Source: Tupaia tana (lineage: Eukaryota; Chordata; Mammalia; Scandentia; Tupaiidae). From it: a DNA stretch of 64,000 nucleotides. The stretch spans positions 56,813,027-56,877,026 of the forward strand of contig JAKSZU010000008.1 of the NCBI GenBank assembly GCA_026018925.1, in the 5' to 3' direction. The position numbers were made by a program, and so were the translations under genes. The notes beneath the pieces are model-generated. The model had not been told where the DNA came from and did no database searches. It saw nothing but the letters and a program-made list of their open reading frames with translations. This document shows positions 55,701 to 58,700 of this stretch, one piece after another. Within the stretch, counting starts at the first letter, position 1. Each line of letters starts with the position of its first letter.

Positions 55701-58700
55701 CAAGCCAGACTATGAAAGACACACTTTGTATGTCCCAGAATATATATCGATTATCTGCACACTATAGCACAAACTGAAAGGTTGGAAGGTATAGTAGCAG
55801 GGAAGGCAATGGTAGATACTAGAGATAGTAAGGATAGGGGTAATACAGAGGGTGGTAATGGAGGGAGAACAGCAGAAAAGAAAAAAAGTATGTTTAATTG
55901 ACAAAGAAAATGAAAACTTATTTGCTGATGATAATGTATATAGGAATGTCTTTCTTTGTCTTGACTGCTATGCATGATATTCATGCTGAAAAAAGCAATG
56001 GTGTACACTGTGAAGATGCATGTGATTAAATGTAAATTAAAATAAAAAATTCAAAAAAACACTTTCAGTAATCAAAAATAATACAAGATAAAGAAGCCTA
56101 GACTACTAATATACAATGACACTATTAAAACATGATTGATGAGCCTTCTAGTACTCCCTGCCAATATCAAATAGACAAAAGCCTTTACATAATGCAAACA
56201 AGAGAAACAAAAAACAGTGAATGATGTACCCGAATAAAATAATAAGTAAAATTCCAATGGTTTAAATCACTCTCTACCATATGAAGTAAAGGTAGAATTT
56301 CAGACATTTCTAGTTTTGTGGAAATAAATAAGAGAATACAATTCAGGGAAAGTTTAGCAGCTACCAAAGAGAACAGAATAAACTTTTGCTTCCAAAGAGA
56401 CTGGTTAAAATTCATGTTCCTTCTTGCATTCAGGTTTTCCACATGAGCTGAATGCAGAGGAAAATTAATGACCTACATCAAGATTCACAATAACTATGTG
56501 AACATAAGATTCAGGAAGTTAAATATTTTCCTTCAATGTCCCAAATTCAAAGAAAGAAAAGAAATCCAAATCAGACTCCGCTTATCTGCTAGAAATTAAC
56601 CTCAAAGTTTCCATTTTCTTTCAGTTTACTGCTGCATAAGAAAATTCCCTACTCAACTGGCTCTGGAAGTAAGAAACAGCACACTGAAAAACAACTGAAA
56701 AGCATATGGCTTTCTAAAAAAGCCTTTGAAGATAAATTACCAATCACTTAAGACAATGAAATATACACTACACCATCAATGGGATGCACAGACTGTTTCA
56801 CTTGTGGCAATGATAGACTTTTTAAAATTCTAATCAACTTAGCAAATCTTGGATGCTTTCCAGAATCCAGTCATTGTACTATTCCTCAGGATGCAGAGAC
56901 AAAGTCCCCCATTCCATTCCTGTTCAGCCTATTTTGTCTCCCATAGCAGTCACAGGAAAGAGTCTGTCGGAACTCCCTGCCATTAAATGGGACCATGAAC
57001 TAACCACGAAACGATAATCTTGTTCTGACATACAAGCTGTATCAAACCTCAAACCTGCCCTAGAGAAACTGGGGTCCAGACATCACAAACTTAAACAAAT
57101 TAGAATATAACATCAGCTACTAGAATACATATTACCAGAAAAGAAGACCTAGAACAGAACAATGATGCCTAGAACTACTACCCAAATTCCTCTTCATTTG
57201 CTTCGAGAAGAAAATTAGCAGCACTGAACACATCTGAGATGACTCATGCAATGTCACCTGAAGATGCTGTACTTACATTGTAAACAAACCCAAAATATTG
57301 CTTTGTGTTTGTGCTTTTATTTTCTTTTTTGAGAGATTTTTGCTATAGGGCATGTGCACTCAACAGAGAAAGACAGACAGAAAACAAGAAATCACCCCCC
57401 AGGGAGGTGGCCACACAGCAATCCCTTCTCCCCCATTCTCCTCTCAGCATTTCGGGCACACGCATGCACGCACGTGTGCGTGCCCAGTAGGAGTCTAAGC
57501 CACTGGGTCCAGGACTCAAACCAAGGTCAGCCATGTGAGAGTCCAGCAATGTAAACGTAACACCATCAGCTGGTCCCTATTTTCTCTTTTTGAATGGTAG
57601 TACAAAAATCAGAATAAATAAAATAAAAACCTTTTCAGGGTGTGTAGGGGAGACTTTTCAGATATCTACTTAAAGAAGAAAGGTGGTGAGACCACAGGTT
57701 GCATAGGGGTTATGGCTCTGGACTCCCAATGACTAACCATGGTTTGAGTCCCAGACCGAGCAATTTGAAAATCATGCAGGGCAAATGTGTGTGCATGCCC
57801 AAAATCCCAGGAGAGAATGATTCATTCTCCTCTTGGAGAGTCGTGTGGCCATTTCCCCTGGGGTGGTGATTTCTCACTTTCCCTCTCATTATCTCTCTAT
57901 GTCTCTGTCTCTCCAGTGAGCAAACAGGCTCTATGGCAAAATCTTTAAAACATAACAAAAGAAAAGAAAAAGAAAGAGGAAAAGGAAAAAGGAAAAGGAA
58001 AGGAAAAAGAAAAAGAAAAAAAAGAAAAAGAAAAAGAAAGGAAAGAAAAAAGGAATAAGTAAAAAGGGGACAGATGGTAAATTATTTTCAAATACCTTAT
58101 CAGGCCACCATTGCAAATCTTCTCCTAGAGATACTGGACTCTGAACAGGTGTATTCTTCTTATCCAAGTTTGGCTCTCCTTCCTTGCTTGTTGAACCCCT
58201 TTCATTATCAAATGAGGCTCCATCAAGCCACCTTCGTTCACGTAAACGTAAAACGGATTCACGTTCACGCAACAGCTCAGAGTCTCTCTCTAAGGGAAGA
58301 AGGAGAACTGGTATGCAATTGGGTCACACCAGTGGGATAAAAGTAAGCCACTCTCTAGTAAAGACCCTTTAGGATGCAACTAACAGCAGTTTATCTACTC
58401 ACAAAAATTTAGTTAAATGTATATCTAATAAGGCTGACATGCAACATTCAAAATATTATTAACCCTTTCAACGGGATGTTAAAATTTATAAAATCAGTAT
58501 TTTTAAAAACTATGTAGAGGCAGATTTTTCTGTATTTCAACTGCATATTTTTAAAGTTGCTTTAAACTAAATTTGGGGCTTTTTTGTGGTTTTCTTAACA
58601 GAATTTAACATTTTTGGCTTTCATCAGAAATGCTCACAATAAACATTTTTATTTATATGTTAGAAAATGTGCATAAATTACAATTTCAACTTACTAGACA

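Larger units (their letters stand above)
52152..56054 (+). mobile_element. L1 retrotransposon, 5' end kept, internally deleted
   Basis: 5' UTR-like tandem units (52152-52440); ORF1 coiled coil at 52790-52980 ([20 protein letters not shown] and on, with [20 protein letters not shown]); then an abrupt jump, at two SINEs, to the ORF2 reverse-transcriptase region at 53690. The catalytic motif is present as [11 protein letters not shown] at 53977-54009; a second gap lies before it at about 53885. ORF2 C-terminal and 3' UTR sequence continue to 56050. Frames are broken. Target-site duplication aaaaaacaactttcagt (52135-52151) and aaaaaacactttcagt (from 56055) bound the whole element. Confidence 0.85.
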
